From: Porphyromonas endodontalis ATCC 35406
Lineage (GTDB): Bacteria > Bacteroidota > Bacteroidia > Bacteroidales > Porphyromonadaceae
DNA length: 64,000 bases
NCBI RefSeq assembly: GCF_000174815.1
Contig: NZ_ACNN01000026.1
Span: forward strand, 186,001-250,000
Direction of reading: 5' to 3'
Position 1 is the stretch's first letter; each line of letters begins with the position of its first letter. Made by a program: the position numbers and the translations under genes. The notes below the pieces were generated by a model. It had not been told where the DNA came from. It did not search any database and saw only the letters and a program-made list of their open reading frames with translations. Positions 1 to 10,300 of this stretch are shown piece by piece.

Positions 1-57
1 GGACATCCCAATCTAGGGTGGTAATACTACCCTCAGTGTATCCCGTAACTACTTCCA

Positions 58-1185
58 TTACAACTTTTTAATGAAAGCTCTACGTGTCTTATGGTGCTTA
101 CGCTCGAAATAATCCCACTGCATCTGCACCGACATATTGGTCTCTAGCTCCGGATTGCTCTCGGCATATTCCACACCAAACTTTTGGTATATGGGTATCA
201 AGTCGTTGAAGAGAAGTGCATTGACTCCTCGGTTCATATATTCGGGCAAAACCCCCATCAAATAGAGGTCAATCACTCTTGGTCTCCCCTTTAAGGCTCT
301 CAATAAATGAATGAAACCAAAGGGGAAAAGCTTGCCATTCGCGAGCTTGAGGGCTTTACTCAAGTTAGGCATAGAGATAGCAATACCCACTACTTTTTCG
401 TCTTTCTCTCGCACAATGAGCGTAACGAACTCGGGACGAAGCATTGGGATATAGAGTTTGGTATAGTACTCAATCTGAGCAGGACTCAGCTCCGAATAGC
501 CGTAAAGATTACTATAAGCCTTATTGATGGTTTCGAAGACTGCAGGGCCATAAGGGAGTAGCTCCTTGCGATCTTTAACCTTAACTACGCGCAGGCCATA
601 CTTCTCTCGTACAATCTTAGAGATGCGGATGTGCTTCTCAGGAATTTCTTTAGGGATATATATTTTAAACTCCTTCCAGTCCTGATCCTTGATAAAACCG
701 AGACGCTCTAACTGCTTGGGATAGTAGGCATAGTTATAGATGGTGCTCATCGTCCCCAATTGGTCGAAGCCCTCTATAAGCATCCCCTCTTTGTCCATAT
801 CGGTGAAACCCATAGGCCCCTGCAGCATTTCCATTCCCTTGCTTCTAGCCCAATTCTCTACCACTTCAAAGAGGGCATCTACCACGGCATTATCGTTGAT
901 AAAGTCGAGAAAGCCAAACCGAGCATTGCTCTGGTTCCAGGTTTCATTGGCTCTATGATTGATAATACCGGCAATGCGTCCTACAATGTGCCCATTGCGG
1001 TATGCTAAAAAATACGCAGCTTCGCAAAACTCAAAGGCAGGGTTGCGATCCTTATCAAGAGTCCCCAGCTCATCGTCAATAAGCACGGGTACATGGTACG
1101 GATTCTTCTTGTAAAGCTCATTCCCAAACTGCACAAAGCGTTTGAGTTCTGACTTATCCTGTACTTGTCTAATCTCTACTGCCAT
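58..1185 (-). CDS. GNAT-like acyltransferase family protein
   Basis: A 375-residue cytosolic protein that I read as a Bacteroidota GNAT-like acyltransferase; its substrate is unknown. The N-terminal half (about residues 1-130) and the C-terminal half (about 200-340) both look like GNAT-type alpha/beta folds. The clearest hint is the segment VLPEYMNRGVNALLF near residue 315, which resembles the acetyl-CoA pyrophosphate-binding loop (V-x-P-x-x-x-x-R/G-x-G-x-x-L). There is no signal peptide or membrane segment. It lies 43 bases after the Na+/phosphate symporter on the same strand, so they may be co-transcribed. Family-level resemblance only. Confidence 0.7.
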   Translation of the reverse strand: MAVEIRQVQDKSELKRFVQFGNELYKKNPYHVPVLIDDELGTLDKDRNPAFEFCEAAYFLAYRNGHIVGRIAGIINHRANETWNQSNARFGFLDFINDNAVVDALFEVVENWARSKGMEMLQGPMGFTDMDKEGMLIEGFDQLGTMSTIYNYAYYPKQLERLGFIKDQDWKEFKIYIPKEIPEKHIRISKIVREKYGLRVVKVKDRKELLPYGPAVFETINKAYSNLYGYSELSPAQIEYYTKLYIPMLRPEFVTLIVREKDEKVVGIAISMPNLSKALKLANGKLFPFGFIHLLRALKGRPRVIDLYLMGVLPEYMNRGVNALLFNDLIPIYQKFGVEYAESNPELETNMSVQMQWDYFERKHHKTRRAFIKKL

Positions 1186-1228
1186 AATAATCTCTGTAAG
1201 TTGTATTGTGGAAAACTGAGTGTGTCGA

Positions 1229-2902
1229 TTATACTTTTTTCTCTACAATGGCTTGTACTACATTGAGCGCATAATCTCCAAAGTGCTCGTATTCATCTAT
1301 TATATCAAGGTAATACACCGACTGCTGATAGGGATATACGTGATTGTCGAGATCCTGCATATTTTTCTGTTTCAGGTCATCACGCATATTGTCTATCTCA
1401 TTTTCTATGTTGTAAGACTGGTGGGCGGCATCTGCTCCGGGGTTGCTCATTTGTAGTACCTCTATCATATGTAGAGCACTCTTTAGCACTACTTCGTGTA
1501 GAGCAAGAAGGTTCTCTACCAAGAGCGGTTCGAAGGAAGTATTGCTACTATTGCGCTTCTTGAGAGACCTTGCGATATTGAAACAGGTGTCTCCTAGGCT
1601 TTCTATCTCAGTGGCCGCGCGCATCATCACACGTACTTCCTGCTTGGCATCACTACTCAAGTCCCCATCCGAGAGGGCATTAAGATAGTTGACAATCTCT
1701 ACCTCTACGCGGTCACAAATATTCTCGAACTTCTCAATCCGATTAAAGGTATTGTTAAATTCTGTAGAGTCCGTAGTTGAGATAAGCACTCTATCCATCT
1801 GCAACATCTCTAGCACACGATTACTATAGGAGCCGAGTTCCTTATGCACTTGGATGAGAGAAAGCTCACTCGTGGAGAGCATACGTGTGGAAATGAATTG
1901 GAGGTGACGGTCTTCGTCTTCCCCAGGGATTGAGGTCTTGGGAGAGCGGATCACTCGCTCGCAAATCTTTACATAGATTGGGACGAACCAAATCATCAGC
2001 AAAGCGTTGGCAATATTGAAGAGGGAGTGGAAAAGAGCCAGCCCTACAGAGGGATTTTCTCCCGATAAATCTTTTACCAAATGGGCAAGCGGATAGAAAA
2101 GGCAAAGCACCCAAACAACCCCTAAGAAGTTGAAGAGGAAATGTGAAAAGGCCGTCCGCTTAGCAGCCACATTGGCGTTGAAAGCCGCAAGATTGGCCGT
2201 GATAGTAGTCCCAATATTTTCCCCTAACACCATGGCAAGAGCAAGCTCAAAAGGAATCCATCCATTGTAGCACATGATAAGCGTAATAGCTACCGTGGCA
2301 CTAGAAGACTGCACGATAATGGTCATGACAGTACCTATCAGTAAGAAAATAAGTACGGATGCAAAACCTAGATCTGAGTAGGCAGAAAGAAATTCCAAAG
2401 CCTCCGGGTTGCTTTGTAAGTCGGGCATTGAGCTTTTGAGAAACTCCAATCCCAAAAACAATAAAGAGAAACCTATTACAAACTCTCCGATGTTGTTCCA
2501 CTTCGACTTTTTAGAGAAAATTAGAGGGATAGCGAAGGCAAACAGGGGAATGGCAAAGGCACTAATATCTACCTTAAAGCCAAGCAATGAGATAATCCAA
2601 GCGGTAACGGTGGTACCAATGTTAGCCCCCATCACCACACTAATGGACTGAGCAAGACTAAGCAACCCGGCATTAACGAAACTTACAACCATTAGGGTCG
2701 TAGCCGAAGAAGACTGGATCAAAGCCGTAATCGTAATCCCCGTAAGGACTCCGAAAAAGCGGTTAGAGGTCATTGCAGAGAGGATGTTACGCATCTTGTC
2801 TCCGGAGATTTTCTGGAGACCTTCACTCATGATCTTCATCCCATAAAGGAACAAACCAAGAGCACCAATCAGACGAATAAAGTCAAGAATTCCAAAAGTC
2901 AT
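1229..2902 (-). CDS. Na+/phosphate symporter with C-terminal PhoU-like domain
   Basis: An inner-membrane Na/Pi-cotransporter II family protein (557 residues) that probably couples sodium entry to phosphate movement. The N-terminal ~320 residues are strongly hydrophobic and hold the two inverted family repeats, each with a QSSSAT signature (QSSSATTLMV near residue 64 and QSSSATVAIT near 200). Residues ~340-550 are soluble, helical and charged, as in the PhoU-like domain fused to this family in many bacteria. The ATG at 2902 follows a possible -7 box on the minus strand at 2996-2989. The gene is divergent from the nucleoside kinase gene and precedes the GNAT-like gene. Confidence 0.93.
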   Translation of the reverse strand: MTFGILDFIRLIGALGLFLYGMKIMSEGLQKISGDKMRNILSAMTSNRFFGVLTGITITALIQSSSATTLMVVSFVNAGLLSLAQSISVVMGANIGTTVTAWIISLLGFKVDISAFAIPLFAFAIPLIFSKKSKWNNIGEFVIGFSLLFLGLEFLKSSMPDLQSNPEALEFLSAYSDLGFASVLIFLLIGTVMTIIVQSSSATVAITLIMCYNGWIPFELALAMVLGENIGTTITANLAAFNANVAAKRTAFSHFLFNFLGVVWVLCLFYPLAHLVKDLSGENPSVGLALFHSLFNIANALLMIWFVPIYVKICERVIRSPKTSIPGEDEDRHLQFISTRMLSTSELSLIQVHKELGSYSNRVLEMLQMDRVLISTTDSTEFNNTFNRIEKFENICDRVEVEIVNYLNALSDGDLSSDAKQEVRVMMRAATEIESLGDTCFNIARSLKKRNSSNTSFEPLLVENLLALHEVVLKSALHMIEVLQMSNPGADAAHQSYNIENEIDNMRDDLKQKNMQDLDNHVYPYQQSVYYLDIIDEYEHFGDYALNVVQAIVEKKV

Positions 2903-2976
2903 GTCTACACACTACTCTGCTACTATTTCTATACTTTCACTTGTGAGGCTAGAGCCTTTCTTTGCTACTCTTTGCC

Positions 2977-2984
2977 TAATTTTG
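2977..2984 (+). promoter_or_regulatory. -7 box for nucleoside kinase gene
   Basis: TAATTTTG fits the Bacteroidota -7 consensus TAnnTTTG, 33 bases before the ATG at 3018. I see no convincing -33 TTG at the usual 19-21 base spacing. It faces the minus-strand box at 2989-2996, so the two predicted transcripts would overlap for about 10 bases. Confidence 0.5.
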
Positions 2985-2988
2985 AGGA

Positions 2989-2996
2989 CAAATATA
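2989..2996 (-). promoter_or_regulatory. -7 box for Na/Pi symporter gene
   Basis: Read on the minus strand this is TATATTTG, a perfect Bacteroidota -7 box, with a predicted start near 2982 and an ~80-base leader before the ATG at 2902. Confidence 0.5.
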
Positions 2997-3017
2997 GTCG
3001 AAAAAGATTAGAAAGCT

Positions 3018-4685
3018 ATGGACCCAATACAGATCATCTGCACAAATACAGGATACAAAGAACTGGTTAATAAGGGAATAACGATATTAGAACTAGCAAA
3101 GAAATACGAGCAAGAACTAGGCTTTAAGCCTATCAACTGCCGTATGAATAACAATACAGTAGGGCTAACCGAGAAAATTACCAAGAGCTGTGAATTGTTC
3201 TTTGTAGGGCTAAACGAGGAGAGCGGGCAACGCACCTATTTCCGCACCCTGAGTTTTATTTTAAGCAAAGCTGTACGAGAAGTTATCCCCACAAGTAGAC
3301 TACGAGTAGAACATTCTTTGTCTAATGGCTACTATTGCAGCATCAAAAACGGACACGAAGTTACCGATCAAGAGCTTGCCAATATAACCATCCGAATGGA
3401 CGAAATCATAGCAGCCGACCTCCCCTTTGTTACTCGTACTGCATCTCAAGAAGAGGCTGTAAAGGTATTCAGAGACCTTGGAGAAGAGGACAAGGCAACC
3501 CTGCTTGAGACCTACAATGTCCCCTTCATTACTTACCAAGAGTTGGATGGATATCCCGATACCTATTACGGCTCTTTAGCCCCCTCTACCGGTTATATCC
3601 ATATCTACTCCATAGAACGATACTTAGATGGCTTTCTAGTGCGCGTTCCCTCTCGTACCAATCCCAATGAGCTTGCTCCTCTTACTGAACAGCCGAAACT
3701 TCGCGAGGTGCTCAAAGATCAAAAAGAGCTCATACAAATGCTCGAAATACCCTATGTAGGAGATCTTAACAAAGCCATTACTCGAGGGGAAATCAATGAC
3801 ATTATTATGGTAAGTGAAGCTGAGCAAGAGAAGAAAATATCTATGATTGCTCAGGAGATTGCTCAGCGTTACCACGAAGATGGGGTACGTATCGTACTTA
3901 TATCAGGTCCCTCTTCATCGGGAAAGACCACCTTTACCAAGCGTCTTTACACCCAACTCCGCACTTGTTTTATCAAGCCTCACAGTATCTCTCTCGACGA
4001 TTATTTTGTAAATCGAGACCGAACTCCCCGCGACGAAAACGGAGAATACGACTTTGAGTCTCTCTATGCCGTAGACCTTGATGCTTTCAATCAAGATCTA
4101 CAAAAGCTACTAAGAGGGGAGAGTGTAGAGCTACCTACCTTCGACTTCAAGCTTGGAGTTCGCTCCTATCGCAACGATGCCTTTACCCTCCGCCCCGGAG
4201 ACCTCCTTTTGATAGAAGGGATTCATGCTCTCAATCCCGAGCTAATCCCTACAATCCCCACGAATACGACATTCAAAATCTATGTTAGTGCTCTCACGGC
4301 TATTGGCTTAGATGCACACAATCGTATCCCCACAACAGACAATCGATTACTACGCCGCATAGTGCGAGACTATCGCTACAGGGGCAAGAGTGCAGTAGAG
4401 ACCCTCTTCCAATGGGCTTCGGTACGAAGGGGAGAAGAACGCTGGGTATTCCCCTATCAAGAGAACGCCGACAGAGTGTTCAATAGTGCTATGGTGTACG
4501 AACTTGCAGCCCTCCGCCGTTTTGCAGAGCCCCTACTTATGGAAGTCCCTGCCAACGTGCCAGAGTACAGCGAGGCGCAACGTCTTCTGCGCTTCTTACG
4601 CATGATTCATTACATACGAATAGATAAGTTGCCGGGCACCTCCCTCATCAGAGAATTTTTGGGAGGTAGTGCATTCCGCTATTAA
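3018..4685 (+). CDS. nucleoside (uridine-type) kinase with N-terminal TGS-like region
   Basis: A 555-residue cytosolic protein of the Bacteroidota 'nucleoside kinase' type. The N-terminal ~60 residues look like a TGS/ubiquitin-like segment, followed by a threonyl-tRNA-synthetase-like second domain (to ~residue 230). The C-terminal half is a phosphoribulokinase/uridine kinase P-loop domain, with Walker A GPSSSGKTTFTKRL near residue 297 and the SISLDDYFVNRDRTPRDENG segment typical of uridine kinases. The likely reaction is ATP-dependent phosphorylation of a nucleoside such as uridine; this is inferred from the family. The SUI1-like gene follows after 12 bases, suggesting one transcript. Confidence 0.85.
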   Translation: MDPIQIICTNTGYKELVNKGITILELAKKYEQELGFKPINCRMNNNTVGLTEKITKSCELFFVGLNEESGQRTYFRTLSFILSKAVREVIPTSRLRVEHSLSNGYYCSIKNGHEVTDQELANITIRMDEIIAADLPFVTRTASQEEAVKVFRDLGEEDKATLLETYNVPFITYQELDGYPDTYYGSLAPSTGYIHIYSIERYLDGFLVRVPSRTNPNELAPLTEQPKLREVLKDQKELIQMLEIPYVGDLNKAITRGEINDIIMVSEAEQEKKISMIAQEIAQRYHEDGVRIVLISGPSSSGKTTFTKRLYTQLRTCFIKPHSISLDDYFVNRDRTPRDENGEYDFESLYAVDLDAFNQDLQKLLRGESVELPTFDFKLGVRSYRNDAFTLRPGDLLLIEGIHALNPELIPTIPTNTTFKIYVSALTAIGLDAHNRIPTTDNRLLRRIVRDYRYRGKSAVETLFQWASVRRGEERWVFPYQENADRVFNSAMVYELAALRRFAEPLLMEVPANVPEYSEAQRLLRFLRMIHYIRIDKLPGTSLIREFLGGSAFRY

Positions 4686-4697
4686 TTTGATACCAAT

Positions 4698-5027
4698 ATG
4701 AGTAAGAAGAACATGGGAGGATTGGTCTACAGCACAGACCCTAATTTTTGTCCCAACAGCCCAACCAATGATACAATAGAAACCCTCTCCCCGGAGAAAC
4801 AACGTCTGCGCCTACGCTACGAACGCTCAGGGCGCGGAGGGAAGGAGGTTACACTCGTTACCGGATTCGTCGGGAGTAGTGACGACCTCAAGGCTTTGGC
4901 TACTAAGCTAAAGCAAGCTGCCGGATGCGGGGGCTCTGCCAAAGATGGAGAGATTATACTACAGGGAGATAAGCGTTCCTTACTCATCCCCTTGCTGCAA
5001 CGAATGGGCTACAAAGACACAAAATAG
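4698..5027 (+). CDS. SUI1/YciH-family translation factor
   Basis: A 109-residue bacterial homologue of eIF1 (SUI1 domain). The conserved core is in the C-terminal ~75 residues: a basic RGGKEVTLVTGF strand, then LKQAAGCGGSAKDGEIILQG, then a final helix with LLQRMGY. These are the hallmark elements of YciH/SUI1 proteins, which bind the small ribosomal subunit and can affect start-site fidelity. The ~30-residue N-terminal extension looks unstructured. It starts 12 bases after the nucleoside kinase stop and is probably translated from the same mRNA. Confidence 0.92.
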   Translation: MSKKNMGGLVYSTDPNFCPNSPTNDTIETLSPEKQRLRLRYERSGRGGKEVTLVTGFVGSSDDLKALATKLKQAAGCGGSAKDGEIILQGDKRSLLIPLLQRMGYKDTK

Positions 5028-5060
5028 CCTGCATCCACCCTCCCTAAAGCGATTATATCG

Positions 5061-5068
5061 TATCTTTG
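5061..5068 (+). promoter_or_regulatory. -7 box before DUF4837 lipoprotein gene
   Basis: TATCTTTG matches TAnnTTTG and lies 35 bases before the ATG at 5104 in the 76-base gap. No -33 TTG is evident. Confidence 0.4.
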
Positions 5069-5103
5069 AGAAGATTTTTGAACAATTCCCATAGAGCATA
5101 AAC

Positions 5104-6153
5104 ATGACAAAAGTAACCCATACCCTAGTACTCCTTGCAAGCTTTATAGTGCTTGCAACAAGTTGCAACAAAAAGACCAATACCTTTATGGCTGCGGCAG
5201 GAAGCCCCGGAGAGATGCTTCTTGTAATGGATGGTGATTGGCTCAAAGGATCAGAAGGTGAGCTTGTAAAGGCAATGCTCCAAGAGGAGGTACCCGGGCT
5301 CCCTCAAGTAGAGCACTGGATGCGTGTACAAACCGTAGCCGAAGCCGACTTTGGAGACTTCCTACGCAACACACGAAATATCCTCATTGTAAAAGCTAAT
5401 GAGGATACCTATACGCACAATTCTGTCAAGTATTCTTACAACGAATGGGCTCAAGGACAACTCCTCATCGTCGTGCAAACGCCCAATGCAGACTCTCTGA
5501 AAGCACTCGTTGCCAACGATGGGGATAAGATCCGCCACCTATTGCTGCGCCACGAACTCTTCCGCTATGCCGAAGTCTGGAGCGGAGAATTTAGTACCAA
5601 AGCAGACGAATATTGTCAAGAAGTCTTAGGTTGCCACGTCAATATGCCCCAAGACATGCTCTCCTACAAAAAGGGTAAAGACTTCTTTTGGATGTCGAAT
5701 AATTCCGATAAAAAACGAAGCGATATTGTTATTTATAGTCTCCCCTACAGAGGCAAAGAAGATCTATCCCTAGAGGTAATGCACGCACGCCGTGATAGTG
5801 TGCTCGGTAGCAATATCCCCGGAGCGACCCCAGACAGCAAGATGACAACCGTCCCCGAAGGGCTTATCCATCAATACCTACAAATGCCAGACGGATCCTA
5901 TCGAGGGGTGCTTCATGGGCTTTGGGAAACTTCGGGTAAAAGTGCCATGGCCGGACCTTTTGTAATGCATGCCATTGCTCGCCCCGAAGAGGGGAAGGTG
6001 TACTATATAGAGGGCTTTGTGTACTACCCCAACGAAAACAAACGCGACCTCGTACGCCGCCTAGAAGCAGCTCTATTCTCGCTGCGACCACTCTCCCAAG
6101 AGACGTTCGATCCCGCACCCATCAAGCAGATTTGGTGGTCAGACATTCACTGA
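5104..6153 (+). CDS. DUF4837 family lipoprotein
   Basis: A 349-residue predicted lipoprotein. The N-terminus is a short lipoprotein signal peptide ending in a lipobox (VLATSCNKK, Cys near residue 21). The rest matches the pattern of the Bacteroidota-specific DUF4837 family as I know it: an early GSPGEMLLVMD segment, a central FFWMSNNSDKKRSDIVIYS block and a C-terminal YYIEGFVYYPNENKRDLVRR block. Function unknown. It probably sits in the periplasm or on the outer membrane. The pdxA gene follows after 36 bases. Confidence 0.85.
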   Translation: MTKVTHTLVLLASFIVLATSCNKKTNTFMAAAGSPGEMLLVMDGDWLKGSEGELVKAMLQEEVPGLPQVEHWMRVQTVAEADFGDFLRNTRNILIVKANEDTYTHNSVKYSYNEWAQGQLLIVVQTPNADSLKALVANDGDKIRHLLLRHELFRYAEVWSGEFSTKADEYCQEVLGCHVNMPQDMLSYKKGKDFFWMSNNSDKKRSDIVIYSLPYRGKEDLSLEVMHARRDSVLGSNIPGATPDSKMTTVPEGLIHQYLQMPDGSYRGVLHGLWETSGKSAMAGPFVMHAIARPEEGKVYYIEGFVYYPNENKRDLVRRLEAALFSLRPLSQETFDPAPIKQIWWSDIH

Positions 6154-6189
6154 TAGTAGCAACAATAGACTCCTCCATCCTCTTTACAT

Positions 6190-7305
6190 ATGGAACAAAA
6201 CAGCAATCGCAAACCGGTAATAGGTATCACTCATGGAGATATAAATGGGATTGGCTACGAAGTCCTTTTCAAAGCCTTTGCCGAAGCTAATATTACCGAA
6301 CTCTTCACACCCATTATTTATGGTTCGGCAGAAGCAGAAGCCTTTTGGCGCAACTATCTTACTGTAGAGACGGCTCCTTGGCGAAAAATCACAACCTCGG
6401 GAGAGGCGAAAGAGGGTGAAATAAATCTCATATCTTGTACAACGCAAAACGTACAGGTGGAGGTAGGCGTGCCCACCCCTTTAGCCGGCAGATGTGCATT
6501 CGATGCCCTAGAGAGAGCTATGGAAGATGCTCTAAACAATCGGATAGACGCCCTCGTTACGGCTCCTATCAACAAAGCCACAATGCCTCAAGACCTATTT
6601 CCCTTTAAGGGACATACGGATTACCTGGGGGCAAAGTGCGGATTAAAAGAGAACGAATCTCCCCTTATGATACTCACGAGTGGCGATATACGTGTGGCAC
6701 TGGCCACTACACACGTTGCCATTAGCGAGGTAGCAGGGCTTTTGAGCGAATCGCTACTGCTAGAGAAACTCCAAGCCATAGAGAGTAGTATGCAACGTGA
6801 TTTCGACATAGAGAAACCTCGCATTGCCGTACTCTCTCTCAACCCCCATTCAGGAGATAGAGGACTAATGGGGAGAGAAGAGATAGAGATCATTACCCCA
6901 ACTCTGCAAAAAGCTCGAGAGCAACACAAATTACTTGCCTTCGGCCCCTTCGCTGCAGATGGTTTTTGGGGCTCCGCCGAACTCTATAAATACGATGCCA
7001 TCCTAGCTCTCTATCACGACCAAGGGCTGGCTCCTTTTAAGTCTCTCTTTATGAACGAGGGCGTCAATTTTACCGCAGGACTCCCCATCATACGCACCTC
7101 TCCCGACCATGGAACCGGGTATGATATTGCAGGGAAAAATCTTGCCAGTTCTGCCTCTCTCACGGCTGCCATTTATTTGGCAATTGACACTATCCGTCGT
7201 CGTAATCGCTACAACTATGCCCGTCGCAATCCTCTAAGAAAAGGGTATAATGAGCGTGGCAACGACAACGAAATACTTGCCCCAACACCCCATTCTGAGG
7301 AATAA
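6190..7305 (+). CDS. pdxA: 4-hydroxythreonine-4-phosphate dehydrogenase
   Basis: PdxA oxidises 4-phosphohydroxy-L-threonine with NAD+ in the DXP-dependent pyridoxal-5'-phosphate pathway. At 371 residues it is slightly longer than the usual ~330 because of a charged C-terminal tail (NPLRKGYNERGN). Visible family signatures are GITHGDINGIGYEV at the N-terminus, the metal-ligand histidines in FKGHTDYLGAKC, ALYHDQGLAPFK and RTSPDHGTGYDIAG, and the substrate segment LNPHSGDRGLMG. The gene lies between the DUF4837 lipoprotein (36 bases) and the helicase-nuclease gene (27 bases). Confidence 0.96.
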   Translation: MEQNSNRKPVIGITHGDINGIGYEVLFKAFAEANITELFTPIIYGSAEAEAFWRNYLTVETAPWRKITTSGEAKEGEINLISCTTQNVQVEVGVPTPLAGRCAFDALERAMEDALNNRIDALVTAPINKATMPQDLFPFKGHTDYLGAKCGLKENESPLMILTSGDIRVALATTHVAISEVAGLLSESLLLEKLQAIESSMQRDFDIEKPRIAVLSLNPHSGDRGLMGREEIEIITPTLQKAREQHKLLAFGPFAADGFWGSAELYKYDAILALYHDQGLAPFKSLFMNEGVNFTAGLPIIRTSPDHGTGYDIAGKNLASSASLTAAIYLAIDTIRRRNRYNYARRNPLRKGYNERGNDNEILAPTPHSEE

Positions 7306-7332
7306 CACCTCACTTACGCCCCCCTTTCTTCC

Positions 7333-10300
7333 ATGGCTCAACTGAATGTCTATACGGCATCAGCCGGTGCAGGTAAAACCTACACTTTGGCACTAGAGTA
7401 CCTCACCCTTGCCCTAAAGTATCCGGAAGACAAATTCCGACACATACTGGCAATGACCTTTACCAATAAGGCAACCAACGAAATGAAAAGCCGTATTGTG
7501 GAGGTGCTCTATCAGCTAACCACCGAGAGAGAGCCCAGCCCTCTTGCCCTTGCCTTGGGGGAGCGACTAGATCTTTCTCCAGAGCAAATTACGGACAGGG
7601 CACAGCGCACGTTGCGTAGTATATTGGGGGATTACTCCTCATTCCGTGTAAGCACAATAGACTCCTTTTTCCAGGAAGTTGTGCGCTCCTTTGCCTTTGA
7701 ACTGAACTTTGCAGGGAACTACAAAGTAGAAATGGATCAAGAGCTTTGGCTACACAAAGCCATTGTGCTGCTACTCCACAGTCTGGCAGAAGAGCAAATG
7801 AGCGATACCCGAGAGTGGGTGTATCAATTAGCTCAAGAAGAAATCAATGCAGGCAGAAGCATCCAAATCGATCAAGCCCTGAGTAATCTGGGGAAGCAAC
7901 TATTTGCAGAAGCCCCTTTGGCTGCGGTGCGTGATGGATACTTCCCTCAAAAAAAAGAGATTGCCCTAGATAGGCAAGCCATTGATGCCTACACAGAAGA
8001 CTTCGAAGCGGAGCGTTACAAATTAGCAGAGGCCTTTTTGAAAAAACTACACGGGGCAGGTCTACAAACTTCGGGCTTATACGGAGGAGCAAGAAGCCCC
8101 TTTTTCTACTACGAAAAGGTGCTGAAGGATCGTCATCTAGGCGACCAGCCTCCCCAGAGATGTAAGCAGGCTGCCGAAGATCCTCTTGCTTTATTCCCAC
8201 AGAAAAGTCCCCATAAGGATCTTCTTACAGGGCTATGGGAGCAAGGATTACGAGATATATTATCAGACACCATTTCCCTAGAGGAGGGGCGCGGAATATA
8301 CTATCGGACGGCTCTTTGCACACGCAAAACCCTCAACGTACTGGGGACACTCGGCGACATCAATGCCATGATGATGCAACAAGGGAGGGAGAGCAATACC
8401 CTTTTACTTGCCAGCACACAACAATTCATCCAGCGCATTATAGATAATGCAGATGCCCCCTTCATCTACGAGCGGCTAGGGAGTGTTTTACATCATCTCA
8501 TGCTAGACGAGTTCCAAGATACGGCACGCATTCAATATGAGAATATCCGTCCGCTTCTCGAGAACACGCTATCCTCGGGCAACGACAACCTGATAGTTGG
8601 GGACGTAAAGCAGAGTATCTACAAATTTCGTCACTGCGACCGCCACATTCTAGGCTCCACACTTCATAAAGAGTTTGCGGACTATTATTCGCACCATCCC
8701 CTACGGTACAACTGGCGAAGTACACCGGAAGTTGTCCTCTTTAATAACGCCATATTTAAGCAACTCCCCTCTTTAATAGAAACGAATCTCGGGAAAGAAC
8801 TATCCGAGGCCACAGGGCAACTAGAGAATACTTCCTTTGCCCATTTGATCCCGAATGAGGAGAGTATCCACGAAATCTCGAATAGTTACACCGAGGCTAA
8901 ACAGCTCATAGCCCCTCCCAATGAAGAAAAAAAGGAGGTATAGAGGTCCATTACTATCCCACAAAGAAGAAGGGAGAAAAAAAGAAGAGGCAACCAACGC
9001 CCTCAACCTCCCGGAGTTTAGTGTCCCCTCTGTAATCCTATCCCTGATAGAGGATCGTCACTATAGACCGCAAGAGATTGCCATTCTTGCCAATACCAAT
9101 AAGGAGGTTGCAGCCCTTGCCGGATGCCTTATTACTTATGCTCAAGAGCATCCCGAGAAGGCTCCCTTACTCAAGTTTGTATCGGGGGAAGCTCTCAATA
9201 TTACCAATTCTGCCATAGTGCGGTTCCTTATTTCTCTGCTAAAAGATCTATCGGAGGGGCGAACGAGGAACAAAGCACTCTACCGCACTGCCCTAGTTCA
9301 CTACGAGCAATTAATAAGCAATGCCCCTAAAGGAGCCGAAAGCGGACTTCTCCCCTTTGACCAACTGCACTCTTCTTGCCTAGAGCAACTACCCTACCTC
9401 TCCCTATACGATCTCGTAGAAAGCATCATCCATCAGCTATATCCTCTTATAGCTCCTGCAGATCAACCCTATATTACAGCCCTATTGGATCAATTATATC
9501 TCTACCACTGCGATGAGGTGGCAGACCTACAGGGTTTCTTAGATTGGTGGGAAGTAAAGGGGATTAAGACCACGTTACCCTTCGACGATGGCGGTGATGC
9601 TATCCGCATTATGACCATACACAAATCCAAAGGGTTGGGATTTCCGTTGGTACTGCTTCCTTTCCTGGATTGGGATTTGAGCACAGGCAAACACAAATCC
9701 TCCTACATTTGGAGCCACCCCAGCCCATTGCTAACTCAAGAGATAGGCTGCCAGCTCCCCATTGTCCCCCTAGAGATGAGTTCCAAACTTGCCAAGACCT
9801 TCTACATTGGGGACTACTACAAAGAGAAAACAGATGCTATTATAGATAGGCTCAACCTTTTCTATGTAGCTATGACTCGAGCCAAACAGGGGATTGTACT
9901 ATGGCTACCCGACCCCACGGAACTAGACGAGAAGAAAGTGACATTCGACCTCTCAAAGCTCCTTGGCTCTCTACTTCAGCAAAGCGAAATAGAGAAACTT
10001 ATCACCCCCATTCCGCCCCACTCGGGAGTAGATTCCGGTGATAAACAGGAACAGACAAAGCCCTCATATCCATTCCCCGGCATCTCCCCTCACACGGAAA
10101 GAACCCAACGCATTGCGATCAAACGAACTGGAAGTCAAGCCTACAAAGAAAACCGCTCAATCCGCTTTGGCTCGGCAATGCACTATATACTTAGCCTAAT
10201 CAATACGCACCACGATGTGGACAACGCCGTGGAACAGGCTCTCAACGAAGGGGCTTTGCTAAGAGAGGAGAAAGAATCCATTGTGGAGTACCTCCAAAAA

